From assembly GCA_031431125.1 (NCBI GenBank), contig JANPCX010000030.1, positions 1 to 51,791 of the forward strand: a DNA stretch of 51,791 nt, given 5' to 3'. Both the position numbers and the translations under genes were made by a program. Below, piece after piece: positions 25,610-34,172 of the stretch. Source of the stretch: JANPCX01 sp031431125. GTDB taxonomy: Bacteria; Pseudomonadota; Gammaproteobacteria; Burkholderiales; Burkholderiaceae_C. The notes under the pieces were generated by a model, which saw only the letters and a program-made list of their open reading frames with translations, made no database searches and was not told the DNA's origin. Numbering within the stretch: position 1 is the first letter of the stretch; each line of letters starts with the position of its first letter.

Positions 25610-27424
25610 ATGAAAACCGAGCAGGCGAAGAGCAGAACGCATTCGGCGCGCCGATCATGGCCATCTGCTGATGCCTGCAGCACAGCTATTTTTGGATTGA
25701 TGGTCAGCCTGCCATTGGTGCTGCCTTTTCACACACTCCCGATTCCCTCTTTTCAGTCCGAATGGCTGGCCATGGTGCTCGGCTGCCTGGGCTTGATGGC
25801 GATTGCACAGCGAAGGGACGGGCTGCTGTTTTGGATGCCCGGCGTCGCCACCGCACCGCTGGCCTTGATCGCCGTGGCACTGGTGCAATGGGCCATGGGG
25901 ATGTTCGCTTATGGGGCCACCGCCTTCACGCTCACCATGATCCTGCTATGGGCCGCTCTGATTGCGGTGGCCGGGCAAACGCTGGTCCGCGTGGTTGGCG
26001 AACGCAGCTTGACATCCCGACTCGCCTGGTTCTTGTTTGCAGGTGGCCTGCTCAACACGCTGTGCGGATGGCTCCAGTATCTGGGGCTGTGGCCCGCATT
26101 CGGCGGTTTGATCAGCGCGCCCTTGGATCTGTCCACCTTTGGCATCTACGGCAACTTGGCACAAGAAAACCACTTTGCCACCCACATGGCGCTGACCCTG
26201 GTTTCGGCCGGCTATCTCTGCTACTCGTGTCAGCTCAAGCCGCGGTGGTTTGTGGTGGCGGCTCTACCTTGTCTGCTCGCGCTGCTGCTTTCCGGGTCCC
26301 GAAGCAGCTTCCTGTACCTGGTTTGGATCGTTGCCCTGTTCTTAGCACTGATGCACCCTGGTCGCGACAAACCGAACACAAAGCGACTCGCGGGCTGGGC
26401 AGTAGCAGCCCTGTTAACGATTGCGCTGGCCGTGTGGATCGCCCTGCTGGTTTCGCCTTCATCGCCCCAACTGCAACGGCTGCTAACGTTTTCGAGCGCG
26501 GTTGGGCCGCGGATGACGCTTTGGCAACACGCCATCACCATGTTTTTTGAACAACCCATTCTGGGCGTTGGCTTTGATGCATTCGCCTACCGTTTGGTGG
26601 GGCAACTGCACCCATCAACCGACCCGATTGTCTGGGGCGTTGACCAGTACGCGCACAACTTGATTCTGCAACTGCTCGCGGTGGCCGGCTTGTGCGGACT
26701 GCTAGCCGTCGCCTGGCCCGGGTTGGCCCTCATGCGCCGAATGCTGCACGTGCCCTACTCGGTGGAACGACTGTGGAGCTGGGGCGTCATCGGCATTTTG
26801 CTCATCCACAGCATGCTGGAGCAGCCTTTGTTCTACACCTACTTTCTCGGGCTTGCTGCGCTGGTGGCGGGTTTGGCTGACACCAAAGCCTGGACGCTTT
26901 CACTCGGGGTTAAAACCCGGACTGTTGCCATTGCGGCATGCGCTGTGGCCCTTCTCTTTCTGTTCAAGACAGCGAATGACTACGACAACATCGAAGGCCA
27001 CTTTTACAGCGCACGGTATGCCAGCCCGAACAAGGATCACCAATTGGCCGCTGAACGAGAACTCATTCAGGGCTTGAAGAAGGACTCCATCTTTTCACCA
27101 CTGGCCGAATTGATCGCTCCGGAACATGTTCTGCCCGCCAACGCGTCGGCACGCGAGAAAGTCATATTCAACGAACGCGTCATGCGTTATGCCCCCGTGG
27201 CCGAAATCGAGTTTCGACACGCAGCCTTGCTGGCTGAAGACCAGCGTTTGGCTGAGGCCAACCAGCAGTTCGCACGTGCAGCGTTTGCCTACCCGCACGA
27301 TGCCGAACACTACCTGACCCGATTCAAAGCCCTGGCCGCAACGGATTCGGTAACTTATAGACCACTGGCTGAGTTCGCCACTGAATGGATGCGGACAAGG
27401 ATTCATCCTTATCACAAGCCATAG
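25610..27424 (+). CDS. PglL-type O-oligosaccharyltransferase / O-antigen ligase family protein
   Basis: A 604-residue inner-membrane protein with about twelve hydrophobic segments. The segment FGIYGNLAQENHFATHMAL (around residue 190) matches the short PglL signature, and a Wzy_C-like region with SGSRSSFLYLVW follows. The last 130 residues form a soluble helical, TPR-like tail typical of pilin-glycosylation ligases in Betaproteobacteria. It would transfer a lipid-linked glycan to Ser/Thr of exported proteins such as type IV pilin. No pilin or glycan genes are nearby. ATG 25610 is used; in-frame TTG 25592 is possible, and neither has a strong ribosome binding site. Confidence 0.85.
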   Translation: MKTEQAKSRTHSARRSWPSADACSTAIFGLMVSLPLVLPFHTLPIPSFQSEWLAMVLGCLGLMAIAQRRDGLLFWMPGVATAPLALIAVALVQWAMGMFAYGATAFTLTMILLWAALIAVAGQTLVRVVGERSLTSRLAWFLFAGGLLNTLCGWLQYLGLWPAFGGLISAPLDLSTFGIYGNLAQENHFATHMALTLVSAGYLCYSCQLKPRWFVVAALPCLLALLLSGSRSSFLYLVWIVALFLALMHPGRDKPNTKRLAGWAVAALLTIALAVWIALLVSPSSPQLQRLLTFSSAVGPRMTLWQHAITMFFEQPILGVGFDAFAYRLVGQLHPSTDPIVWGVDQYAHNLILQLLAVAGLCGLLAVAWPGLALMRRMLHVPYSVERLWSWGVIGILLIHSMLEQPLFYTYFLGLAALVAGLADTKAWTLSLGVKTRTVAIAACAVALLFLFKTANDYDNIEGHFYSARYASPNKDHQLAAERELIQGLKKDSIFSPLAELIAPEHVLPANASAREKVIFNERVMRYAPVAEIEFRHAALLAEDQRLAEANQQFARAAFAYPHDAEHYLTRFKALAATDSVTYRPLAEFATEWMRTRIHPYHKP

Positions 27425-27550
27425 GCAAAGACGGCGTGGTTAGAGGGTGTCCAGCCACATCAGGGGCAGCCCCCCCTGGCCGCCCCCTGGGTCAGCCCAC
27501 CTACAATCCGTCCCCTACCCAGAAAACCAACATTCCCCCAGCAGCCCACC

Positions 27551-28747
27551 ATGAAAAAACGTGTCTTGTCCGGCATGCGCCCCACCGGCGCTCTGCATTT
27601 GGGCCACTACCACGGCGCACTCAAAAACTGGGTGCGTTTGCAAGCCGACTACGAGTGTTTTTATTTTGTGGCCGACTGGCATGCGCTGACCACGCACTAT
27701 GAAACGCGTGAGGTCATCGAGCGCAATGTGTATGACATGGTGATCGACTGGCTGGCTGCTGGACTGGACCCGGAACAGTGCACCCTCTTCATTCAAAGCC
27801 GCTTGCCTGAGCACGCAGAGTTATTCACCCTGCTGGCCATGGGCACACCGCTGGGTTGGCTGGAGCGCATGCCCACCTACAAAGACCAGATGGAAAAGCT
27901 CAAGGACCGCGACTTAGCGACCTACGGCTTTTTGGGCTACCCCCTTTTGCAGGCGGCCGACATCCTCATCTACAAGGCCCACTATGTGCCCGTGGGCGAG
28001 GACCAAGCGCCCCATGTGGAGATCACGCGTGAAGTGGCGCGCCGCTTCAACCACCTCTATGGCCGCGAGCCCAACTTTGAAGCCTTGGCCCTGGCCATGG
28101 TGAAGAAGATGAGCAAAGACGACGGCAAAGCCTTCGAAACCGCACGCAAGAGCTACCAGCAAAACGGCGACGAGGCCTCGCTGGAAAAAGGCCGCGCACT
28201 GATCGCCGCCTGCGGTGCGCTGAGCAGCGCCGACCGTGACCGGCTCGACGGTCATTTGAGGGGCACCGGCAAGGCCGTGCTGACCGAACCCGCCGTGCTG
28301 CTCACCGAGGTGAGCAAATTGCCCGGCCTGGATGGCGCGAAGATGAGCAAGAGTTACGGCAACACCATTGCCATGCGCGAAGAGCCTGCCGAGGTCGAAC
28401 GCAAAATCAAACGCATGACTACCGACCCCCAGCGGGTGCGCCGCACCGACCCGGGTGACCCCGAGCGCTGCCCTGTGTGGCAATTGCACCAGGTCTATTC
28501 CGACGCCGACACGAAAGACTGGGTGGTCAAAGGCTGCAAAAGCGCGGGCATTGGTTGTTTGGAGTGCAAACAACCAGTGATCGACGCCATCAAAAAAGAA
28601 CAAGAACCTTGGCGCGAACGCGCTGAAAAATACCTCAGCAGTCCGAAGCAGTTGCACTGGATTGTGGAAGTGGGCACCGAGCGTGCCCGCACCGTGGCAC
28701 GTGAAACCATGCGTGAAGTGCGTGACGCCATGGGTTTGGCGTACTGA
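27551..28747 (+). CDS. trpS: Tryptophanyl-tRNA synthetase
   Basis: A 398-residue class I synthetase that charges tRNA-Trp. The HIGH motif appears as HLGH (residues 16-19) and the KMSKS motif as GAKMSKSYGN. The tryptophan-pocket region GYPLLQAADILIYKA is normal. It is about 60 residues longer than the E. coli enzyme, the extra part lying in a charged insertion and the C-terminal region, a longer form I believe to be common in Burkholderiales. It starts 126 bp after the PglL-type gene. Confidence 0.95.
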   Translation: MKKRVLSGMRPTGALHLGHYHGALKNWVRLQADYECFYFVADWHALTTHYETREVIERNVYDMVIDWLAAGLDPEQCTLFIQSRLPEHAELFTLLAMGTPLGWLERMPTYKDQMEKLKDRDLATYGFLGYPLLQAADILIYKAHYVPVGEDQAPHVEITREVARRFNHLYGREPNFEALALAMVKKMSKDDGKAFETARKSYQQNGDEASLEKGRALIAACGALSSADRDRLDGHLRGTGKAVLTEPAVLLTEVSKLPGLDGAKMSKSYGNTIAMREEPAEVERKIKRMTTDPQRVRRTDPGDPERCPVWQLHQVYSDADTKDWVVKGCKSAGIGCLECKQPVIDAIKKEQEPWRERAEKYLSSPKQLHWIVEVGTERARTVARETMREVRDAMGLAY

Positions 28748-28788
28748 GCGCAAGCATTCCGAACGCGACCATCGACACCGCACCCGCC

Positions 28789-29244
28789 GTGGCCGGCATC
28801 CACATCACCGACATCGAATCGGCCATCAACTGGTGGCGCGAGAAATCACCTTCGCCTGACGGCATCACCGCCTGCGCTGAGGTGCGAGCCTTGGCCACCG
28901 TGTACGGCCTGATGGTCTACCACCACGAGAGTGAGTGCGACGACGCAACCATGCCGCGCAAAGCGTTGGATGCGTGGCTGACCTGGTACGCCACTACGCC
29001 GGATGCGCCTTGCATTGCCATTTGTTCCACCAGCCAGGGCGATGCCTACTGCAAAGGCTGCGGCCGCACCTTTGACGAGGTGCAGAATTGGACGGTAATG
29101 AGCCCCGCAGAAAAACGCGTGACTTGGCGGCGCATCACGCTGGAAGCCACCGCATGGCGTTTCAATCGGTATGCGGAGCGTGCCCGCGAGAGTAAGGGCA
29201 TAGACCACCCGCCGGCCGACGTGTTTGAGAAACACCCCGCTTGA
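28789..29244 (+). CDS. DUF3717-DUF1289 two-domain protein
   Basis: A 151-residue soluble protein. Residues 3-60 (IHITDIESAINWWREKSPS and ALATVYGLMVYH) match DUF3717. Residues about 73-115 (PCIAICSTSQGDAYCKGCGRT) match DUF1289, whose four cysteines probably bind zinc or iron-sulfur. The start is taken as GTG 28789, the only usual start codon fitting the DUF3717 N-terminus. It begins 41 bp after trpS in the same direction and probably shares its transcript. It converges on the sensor-kinase gene with only one base between stops. Function unknown. Confidence 0.82.
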   Translation: MAGIHITDIESAINWWREKSPSPDGITACAEVRALATVYGLMVYHHESECDDATMPRKALDAWLTWYATTPDAPCIAICSTSQGDAYCKGCGRTFDEVQNWTVMSPAEKRVTWRRITLEATAWRFNRYAERARESKGIDHPPADVFEKHPA

Positions 29245-29245
29245 A

Positions 29246-30658
29246 TCAACGCTTCGCTTTCGATTCTTTGGCGTGTGCAGCCTTCAGTGGCAACGCCAAA
29301 ACAAAACAACTTCCGCCGCCCACACGCGCCTCGCAGCGCACATGCCCTCCGTGGCGTTCGGCGATTTGTTTCACCAAACTCAGGCCCAAACCCACTCCCC
29401 CTGCTTTTTCTGCATGCCCAGGCAAACGGAAAAATGGCTCAAAGATGCGCTCACGGTGCGGGAGTGGCACGCCACGTCCACGGTCGCATACGCGCAACTC
29501 GACCACATCAGCGATTTGATGCAATTCGACGCTGATATCGAGAGGTCCGGGATCCGTCGAGGCCTCCGGTTGACCATAACGCACGGCGTTCTCAAGCAAG
29601 TTGCGCAGCGCCCGGCGCAATAGACGTTCTTCACCTTGCACGGTGACTGCGCTGCCTTGCACATGGGCATTGACACGAGCCGTTTCTTCGGCGGCCAACC
29701 CCAACAGGTCGATCATTTCCAAAGAGACACTGGTGGCTTGCGCATCCAGTCGGCTGGCCAGCAGCACCTCTTCCACCAAGGCATCAAGCTCATCCATGTT
29801 GGTGCGAATTTCTTGTCGCAACCTCTCGCGCTGGTTGCCTTCACTTCCTTCCAGCAGAGACAGCGCCATCTTCAAGCGGGCAAGCGGTGAACGCAATTCG
29901 TGGCTTGCGTTGGCCAGCAACCTTTGGTGTGAGTGCACCAAGGTTTCAATGCGCTGAGCCGCTTGGTTGAAACTGCTGGCCACCGCCGCCACTTCGTCTT
30001 TGCCAGAAATTTCCACGCGGTGACTGAGTGCACCCGCCCCGAATTTTTCAACGCCAGCCTTGAGTGTGTTGAGTCGCCGCGTCAGTGCCCGTGCAACCGG
30101 CCAAGCCGCCCCGGCAATGGCGACAAAAAGCAAGGCCAGGAGCAGCGCCAAACCGACACCTCGCGGCAAACCAGCAGGCAGCGGTGGCTCGTCGGGCAGC
30201 GCCGTCGAACCAGGCTCTTTAGCCGGCCCCCCGCGCTGCTCCGCAATGGGTCGCGACAAACCGCGCATGACCCATAGCGTACGGCCATCGTCCAAGCGCA
30301 GGGGCCAGCCCTTGATTTGGCGGTTTTGTTCGCGGCGCGAATAGGCGTCTGAGGCCCAAATGCGCTCGCCCTGAGCGTTGTGCAGGGCCATCGGAAGGCG
30401 CAAGCGCTCCGACAACTCTCGCGCCGCGGCGGCTTGTTCGGAGGCAGGGGCAGGGGCCGCAGGCAAGGCGCGCCGAATCAACTCAGCCCAGGCTTTCAAC
30501 CGTTCCAGGTCGAAAGACTCTGCAAGTGCCTGCTCCTGCAAGCGAACCTGCACTCGTTCACGGTCCACTTGGCGCTGAAAGAGAACGCTGGAGAAAAAGG
30601 CGAACAGCAACAGCACCGCCACCACGGTCAGGTAGATGCGCAGGGTGAGGGTTCTCAT
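29246..30658 (-). CDS. Sensor histidine kinase, Cpx/Rst-like
   Basis: A 470-residue inner-membrane kinase. Membrane helix one (about 7-26), a periplasmic sensor region (27-165), helix two (167-187), a HAMP linker, then phospho-acceptor His253 in NASHELRSPLARLK. The ATPase part has the N box NLLENAVRYG, CDRGRGVP and GGVGLGLSLVKQI. It lies 27 bp after a response-regulator gene and two genes after a Spy/CpxP-like chaperone gene, which suggests that it senses envelope protein damage. Orthology with CpxA is inferred from context only. Confidence 0.9.
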   Translation of the reverse strand: MRTLTLRIYLTVVAVLLLFAFFSSVLFQRQVDRERVQVRLQEQALAESFDLERLKAWAELIRRALPAAPAPASEQAAAARELSERLRLPMALHNAQGERIWASDAYSRREQNRQIKGWPLRLDDGRTLWVMRGLSRPIAEQRGGPAKEPGSTALPDEPPLPAGLPRGVGLALLLALLFVAIAGAAWPVARALTRRLNTLKAGVEKFGAGALSHRVEISGKDEVAAVASSFNQAAQRIETLVHSHQRLLANASHELRSPLARLKMALSLLEGSEGNQRERLRQEIRTNMDELDALVEEVLLASRLDAQATSVSLEMIDLLGLAAEETARVNAHVQGSAVTVQGEERLLRRALRNLLENAVRYGQPEASTDPGPLDISVELHQIADVVELRVCDRGRGVPLPHRERIFEPFFRLPGHAEKAGGVGLGLSLVKQIAERHGGHVRCEARVGGGSCFVLALPLKAAHAKESKAKR

Positions 30659-30685
30659 TGAACGGTCACATGGCCAGTGTTGAGG

Positions 30686-31414
30686 TCAACACCAATCGTC
30701 GTGGGCAGCATCGTCGGCGTCTTGTTTTTTGGCAAACACATAACCCGCTCCGCGCACTGTGATAACGCGCCTTGGAGTCTTAGGGTCGTCTTCTATTTCC
30801 GCCCGAATGCGCGAAATATGCACGTCAATGGAGCGGTCAAACGCCTCCAGGGGATGCCCTTTGAGGGCGTCCATGATTTGGTCACGCGACAACACCCGGC
30901 CCGGGCTTTGTGACAGCACCACCAGCAAATCAAACTGGTGGCTGGTGAGGTCGCATAGCTTGCCCTTGAGGCGTGCCACACGTTCGCCGAGGTCGATCTC
31001 CAAACGCCCGAAGCGCAGCACGTCGTCGCTCAAGGTCACGGGCGCGGCGCGGCGCAACAAGGCCTTGATGCGGGCAGACAGTTCACGCGGCTCGAAGGGC
31101 TTGGGCAGGTAGTCGTCCGCGCCCAGCTCCAAGCCCACGATGCGGTCCAGCGGCTCGCCGCGAGCGGTCAACATCAGCAAGGGCAATTGACGGGTTCGCG
31201 GATTGGCGCGCAGGCTGCGGCACAAGTCGAGGCCATCGCCGTCGGGCAGCATCAGGTCCAGCAGCAGGGCGTCATAAGAGCTGCGGTCGAGCTGCTTTTG
31301 TCCTTCCGCCAAAGTGGCAGCGGTGTCCACCACATAACCGCAGCCGCGCAAAAAATCGCCCACCATGGCGGACAGGCGAGCGTCATCGTCAATCAGCAAA
31401 AGACGTGCGGTCAT
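30686..31414 (-). CDS. OmpR/PhoB-family response regulator, CpxR-like
   Basis: A 242-residue transcription factor. The receiver domain has LIDDD, phospho-acceptor Asp53 (LLLDLMLPDGDG) and LPKPFE. The winged-helix DNA-binding domain (about 125-230) has LTSHQFDLLVVL, RSIDVHISRIRAEIEDDP and VRGAGYVF. It is encoded with the kinase downstream and the Spy/CpxP-like gene upstream (80-bp gap). A sequence resembling a CpxR box lies before the chaperone gene, so it may regulate its own operon. Confidence 0.92.
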   Translation of the reverse strand: MTARLLLIDDDARLSAMVGDFLRGCGYVVDTAATLAEGQKQLDRSSYDALLLDLMLPDGDGLDLCRSLRANPRTRQLPLLMLTARGEPLDRIVGLELGADDYLPKPFEPRELSARIKALLRRAAPVTLSDDVLRFGRLEIDLGERVARLKGKLCDLTSHQFDLLVVLSQSPGRVLSRDQIMDALKGHPLEAFDRSIDVHISRIRAEIEDDPKTPRRVITVRGAGYVFAKKQDADDAAHDDWC

Positions 31415-31494
31415 AGGGCGTGCAAAGCTCTTCAGTTGTCGATGAGAACACAGACCTTGATTTCACCACCAATTCCGACCTGGCCAACACCCCG

Positions 31495-32070
31495 TCAGGG
31501 TTGTTGGGGTTCACCGGACCCGCCTGCCTTGCCCTGACGGCCACGGCGGCCGTCACCATGGCGCCCTGCATTCGTTGGCATGTGCTGCGCCATTTGCAAA
31601 CGCTGCTCGGGGGTGAGCACTTGGCTCACCTCCAACATGGCGGCCATCATGCGGCGGCTGTTTTGGTCGTGTTGTGCGAGCATTTGCTGACGCAACTGCT
31701 CGGCCGCGTTGGCATCGACGGTCGGTGCCGCAAAAATCGCCCGGGCTTTTTCTCGGAGCGTTCGTCCGGCCTGACGCTGGCCCGCCATGTCACTGGCCGC
31801 CTTTTGCATGATTTTTTGGATACGCGCCTTCTGGTCGTCGGTCGCATGGATGCTGGACAACAAGCGCTGCATGGGTTGAGGGTTGCCGCCCCACAGGCCG
31901 CCGTGCATTCCTTGGCCGCCTGGTTGGGCCCAAGCTGACAGCGCCACACTGCTGGCCAAGGCCACCAGCAAGCCGATCAGCCAATAGCGCAGGGAGGTTT
32001 TGGGGGGCGCGTGCTGGGGTGCGACGGGTTTCTCCCACAGTGGGGATGGATTGTTCACAGAGGTGGTCAT
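31495..32070 (-). CDS. Spy/CpxP-family periplasmic chaperone-like protein
   Basis: A 191-residue exported protein. A 26-residue N-terminal tail precedes a signal-anchor (YWLIGLLVALASSVALSAWA). The mature helical domain has two LTxxQ-like motifs (ATDDQKARI and LTPEQRLQM) and an Arg/Met-rich surface, as in Spy and CpxP. The C-terminus is Gly/Arg-rich. In E. coli, CpxP inhibits the CpxA sensor and Spy folds periplasmic proteins. The start ATG has AGGAGA upstream. It heads the operon with the regulator and kinase. The long pre-signal tail is unusual. Confidence 0.82.
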   Translation of the reverse strand: MTTSVNNPSPLWEKPVAPQHAPPKTSLRYWLIGLLVALASSVALSAWAQPGGQGMHGGLWGGNPQPMQRLLSSIHATDDQKARIQKIMQKAASDMAGQRQAGRTLREKARAIFAAPTVDANAAEQLRQQMLAQHDQNSRRMMAAMLEVSQVLTPEQRLQMAQHMPTNAGRHGDGRRGRQGKAGGSGEPQQP

Positions 32071-32152
32071 GGGCTTCTCCTAACTCGACGTGGGGATCAA
32101 CGTCTGATGGAAGAAGTTTGCCCCTCGTGCGTCAAGCGTCCGTGCGGCTGAG

Positions 32153-32167
32153 GTAAAGATGTGTGAA
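32153..32167 (+). promoter_or_regulatory. CpxR-box-like sequence
   Basis: GTAAA-GATGT-GTGAA differs at one base from the CpxR box GTAAA-N5-GTAAA. It lies 83 bp upstream of the Spy/CpxP-like gene, a usual place for autoregulation of a Cpx operon. The motif is short, so chance is possible. Confidence 0.4.
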
Positions 32168-32317
32168 TTGCACCCGAGCGTTTGATTCGTTACCCACGGG
32201 CGTCATTTGGTATCCATTTGTTTCCGTTGTCACAGTTTTGACCGAATTCGGGCAATTGAGGGCCAGTTGGCCGCAATTTCGGCAGAACTCAACGCCTTCG
32301 AAAGCCGCCAAGAAAGA

Positions 32318-32767
32318 TCAGCGGGCGGTGCGTCGGAGGCCGTCGTTGGCAGGCGCGGCGTGCTCAGGGCTATGGGTTTCGCCCAAGGCCAGACCCGCAA
32401 AGGACTCGCTGCTGCGCTTCAAAAACGGAACCGTCAAATTCTGATTGCCGGGCGTGTATCGCGCATAGGCGATGGGGTTTTGCAGCAAGGCGGCGATGGC
32501 ATCGCGGTCGGCAAAAAACTCCACCAAACGCGAGCGGCCCGAGCGGCGGTGCAGCTTGAGCAGGCCTCGGTTTTCCAGTCTGTCAATGGAAAGCGCGACA
32601 CGATTCGGCGTCAGCGCACCGGCCATGTGGTTCTGCCGCAGTTGACCCACGGTGCACACCACAGGCACTTCGTCAGCACCCAGGGCCAGCAAGACCGACA
32701 ACGCCATGGCGTCGTCATAACTTTCTAACCGGTGCAGCAGTTCAATGAAAAGGTCGTTGTAATTCAT
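32318..32767 (-). CDS. Hypothetical protein, possible winged-helix
   Basis: A 149-residue soluble protein that I cannot assign. Residues 48-95 (LTPNRVALSIDRLENRGLLKLHRRSGRSRLVEFF) have the look of a winged-helix recognition helix and wing, as in MarR-like regulators, which is inference. The C-terminal 40 residues look disordered. ATG 32767 has no strong ribosome binding site. It is isolated, read in the same direction as the Cpx-like operon and 247 bp before it. Confidence 0.55.
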   Translation of the reverse strand: MNYNDLFIELLHRLESYDDAMALSVLLALGADEVPVVCTVGQLRQNHMAGALTPNRVALSIDRLENRGLLKLHRRSGRSRLVEFFADRDAIAALLQNPIAYARYTPGNQNLTVPFLKRSSESFAGLALGETHSPEHAAPANDGLRRTAR

Positions 32768-33021
32768 GTGGCAGACAGCCCATCGCTACAGCCATTATGG
32801 GCAGCCTGCAAAGGGTGTGTTACCAAGGCAACGCTGAGCAGGTCGCCGCGAGGGCGCAAGGCCTTGATTGGGGATCTCGGATGCACGGCCTTCATGACGA
32901 AAAGCGCCACCGCCATAGCCCAGCGATGGCGAGGAATTGCAACGGCGAGTGGCGAACAGAGCCACGAGCGACGACCCCAAGCGAGGTCTTTCGACCCGCG
33001 AGGGACTTGTTCAACGTTGCG
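32768..33021. repeat. Intergenic stretch, possible dispersed Comamonadaceae repeat
   Basis: About 250 bp without a convincing gene. The portion 32795-32980 has a short minus-strand frame of 61 residues (SPSLGYGGGAFRHEGRA and PAQRCLGNTPFAG) of a kind I recall being over-called as tiny proteins in several Comamonadaceae genomes. That recollection suggests a dispersed non-coding repeat rather than a gene. I could not verify it here. Confidence 0.35.
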
Positions 33022-34134
33022 TTAGATCAAAAAATCCCGCAGCGGATGGGCGTGGAGGGGCCAGGGGCTGATGAAGTACTCGGCCACCATCTCCGGCGTG
33101 ACCGCCTCCAGCTGCGCGGGCGACCAGCGCGGTTGTTTGTCTTTGTCTATGGCTAGGGCGCGCACGCCTTCGGCGGCTTCGCTGCTGCTGCCGGGGCGCA
33201 GGGCAAAACTGTGTCGAATCATGTCGCGCTCCATGCGCAGCTCGTCTTCCAGCGCCATGCCCCTTGCGCGGCGTATTTGCTCCAACGCCACCGCCAGCAT
33301 CAAGGGTGACCTGGCCCGCAATTGAGACACCGTCTCCAGAGCCCAGACGCTGCCGTCGTTTTGCAACGACGCCAGGATGCTGGGCACATCCGGCTTGGAG
33401 AAATGCAGGTCAATGGCCGATCGATGCATCTGCAATGGCGCTTGACCGGGCGCTTGCTGCAAGCGGGATGTATCCGCCCGCAGTTGCGTCAGGTTGTTTG
33501 AATGGCCCGCCAGCAAGGCCGCGGCGAAATCCGGCAAATCTGCGCTCATCACCCACACATCAGCCAGACCCAGGGCGATGGCATCTGGGGCTCCCAGGTG
33601 CTGCCCCGTCAAGGCCAGAAATTCGCCCACATGGCCTGGGCAACGCGACAAAAAGTAGCCGCCGCCCACATCGGGAAACAGGCCGATCAACGTTTCCGGC
33701 ATGGCCAGCACGCTTCGCTCGGTGACGACACGCCAACCCGCGCCCTGCGCCAACCCCATGCCACCGCCCATGACCACGCCGTCCATGAGCGCCACCACGG
33801 GTTTGCGATAGCGGTGGATGAGGTGGTCCAGGCGGTATTCCTCGGTGAAAAAGTCGTCCAGTCGCGGGTCACCTGCCAAAGCAGCTTGGTGAAAAAAACG
33901 AATGTCGCCACCAGCGCAAAATGCGGTGGGCTTGCCTTGTTTTGTTGCGCCTTGCAGCAGCACGCTGGCGACAGTCGCGTCGTCCTTCCACGCCAACAAG
34001 GCGTCGGTCACCAACCTCACCATCTCCAGCGACAGCGCATTCATCGCTTGCGGGCGGTTCAAGGTGACCACACCCCAGGCACCGCGCCGTTCGATCAGCA
34101 CGGAAGGCTCAGACGCGTCTGTTTTTGCATTCAT
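33022..34134 (-). CDS. Enoyl-CoA hydratase family protein, probable 3-hydroxyisobutyryl-CoA hydrolase
   Basis: A 370-residue crotonase-fold enzyme. The oxyanion-hole segments are FCAGGDIRFF and MGGGMGLAQGAGWRV, and MPETLIGLFPDVGGGYFL follows. The length and the C-terminal extension (ERDMIRHSFALRPGSSSEAAEGVRAL region) fit 3-hydroxyisobutyryl-CoA hydrolase of valine breakdown better than simple enoyl-CoA hydratases of about 260 residues. ATG 34134 has GGAGG at good spacing; the in-frame start at 34176 overlaps the upstream transporter gene. It follows a DMT transporter gene by 38 bp. Confidence 0.85.
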   Translation of the reverse strand: MNAKTDASEPSVLIERRGAWGVVTLNRPQAMNALSLEMVRLVTDALLAWKDDATVASVLLQGATKQGKPTAFCAGGDIRFFHQAALAGDPRLDDFFTEEYRLDHLIHRYRKPVVALMDGVVMGGGMGLAQGAGWRVVTERSVLAMPETLIGLFPDVGGGYFLSRCPGHVGEFLALTGQHLGAPDAIALGLADVWVMSADLPDFAAALLAGHSNNLTQLRADTSRLQQAPGQAPLQMHRSAIDLHFSKPDVPSILASLQNDGSVWALETVSQLRARSPLMLAVALEQIRRARGMALEDELRMERDMIRHSFALRPGSSSEAAEGVRALAIDKDKQPRWSPAQLEAVTPEMVAEYFISPWPLHAHPLRDFLI

Positions 34135-34172
34135 GGCCAATGGCCTCCGATTGGTTTTTGCAGGCCAAGCAG

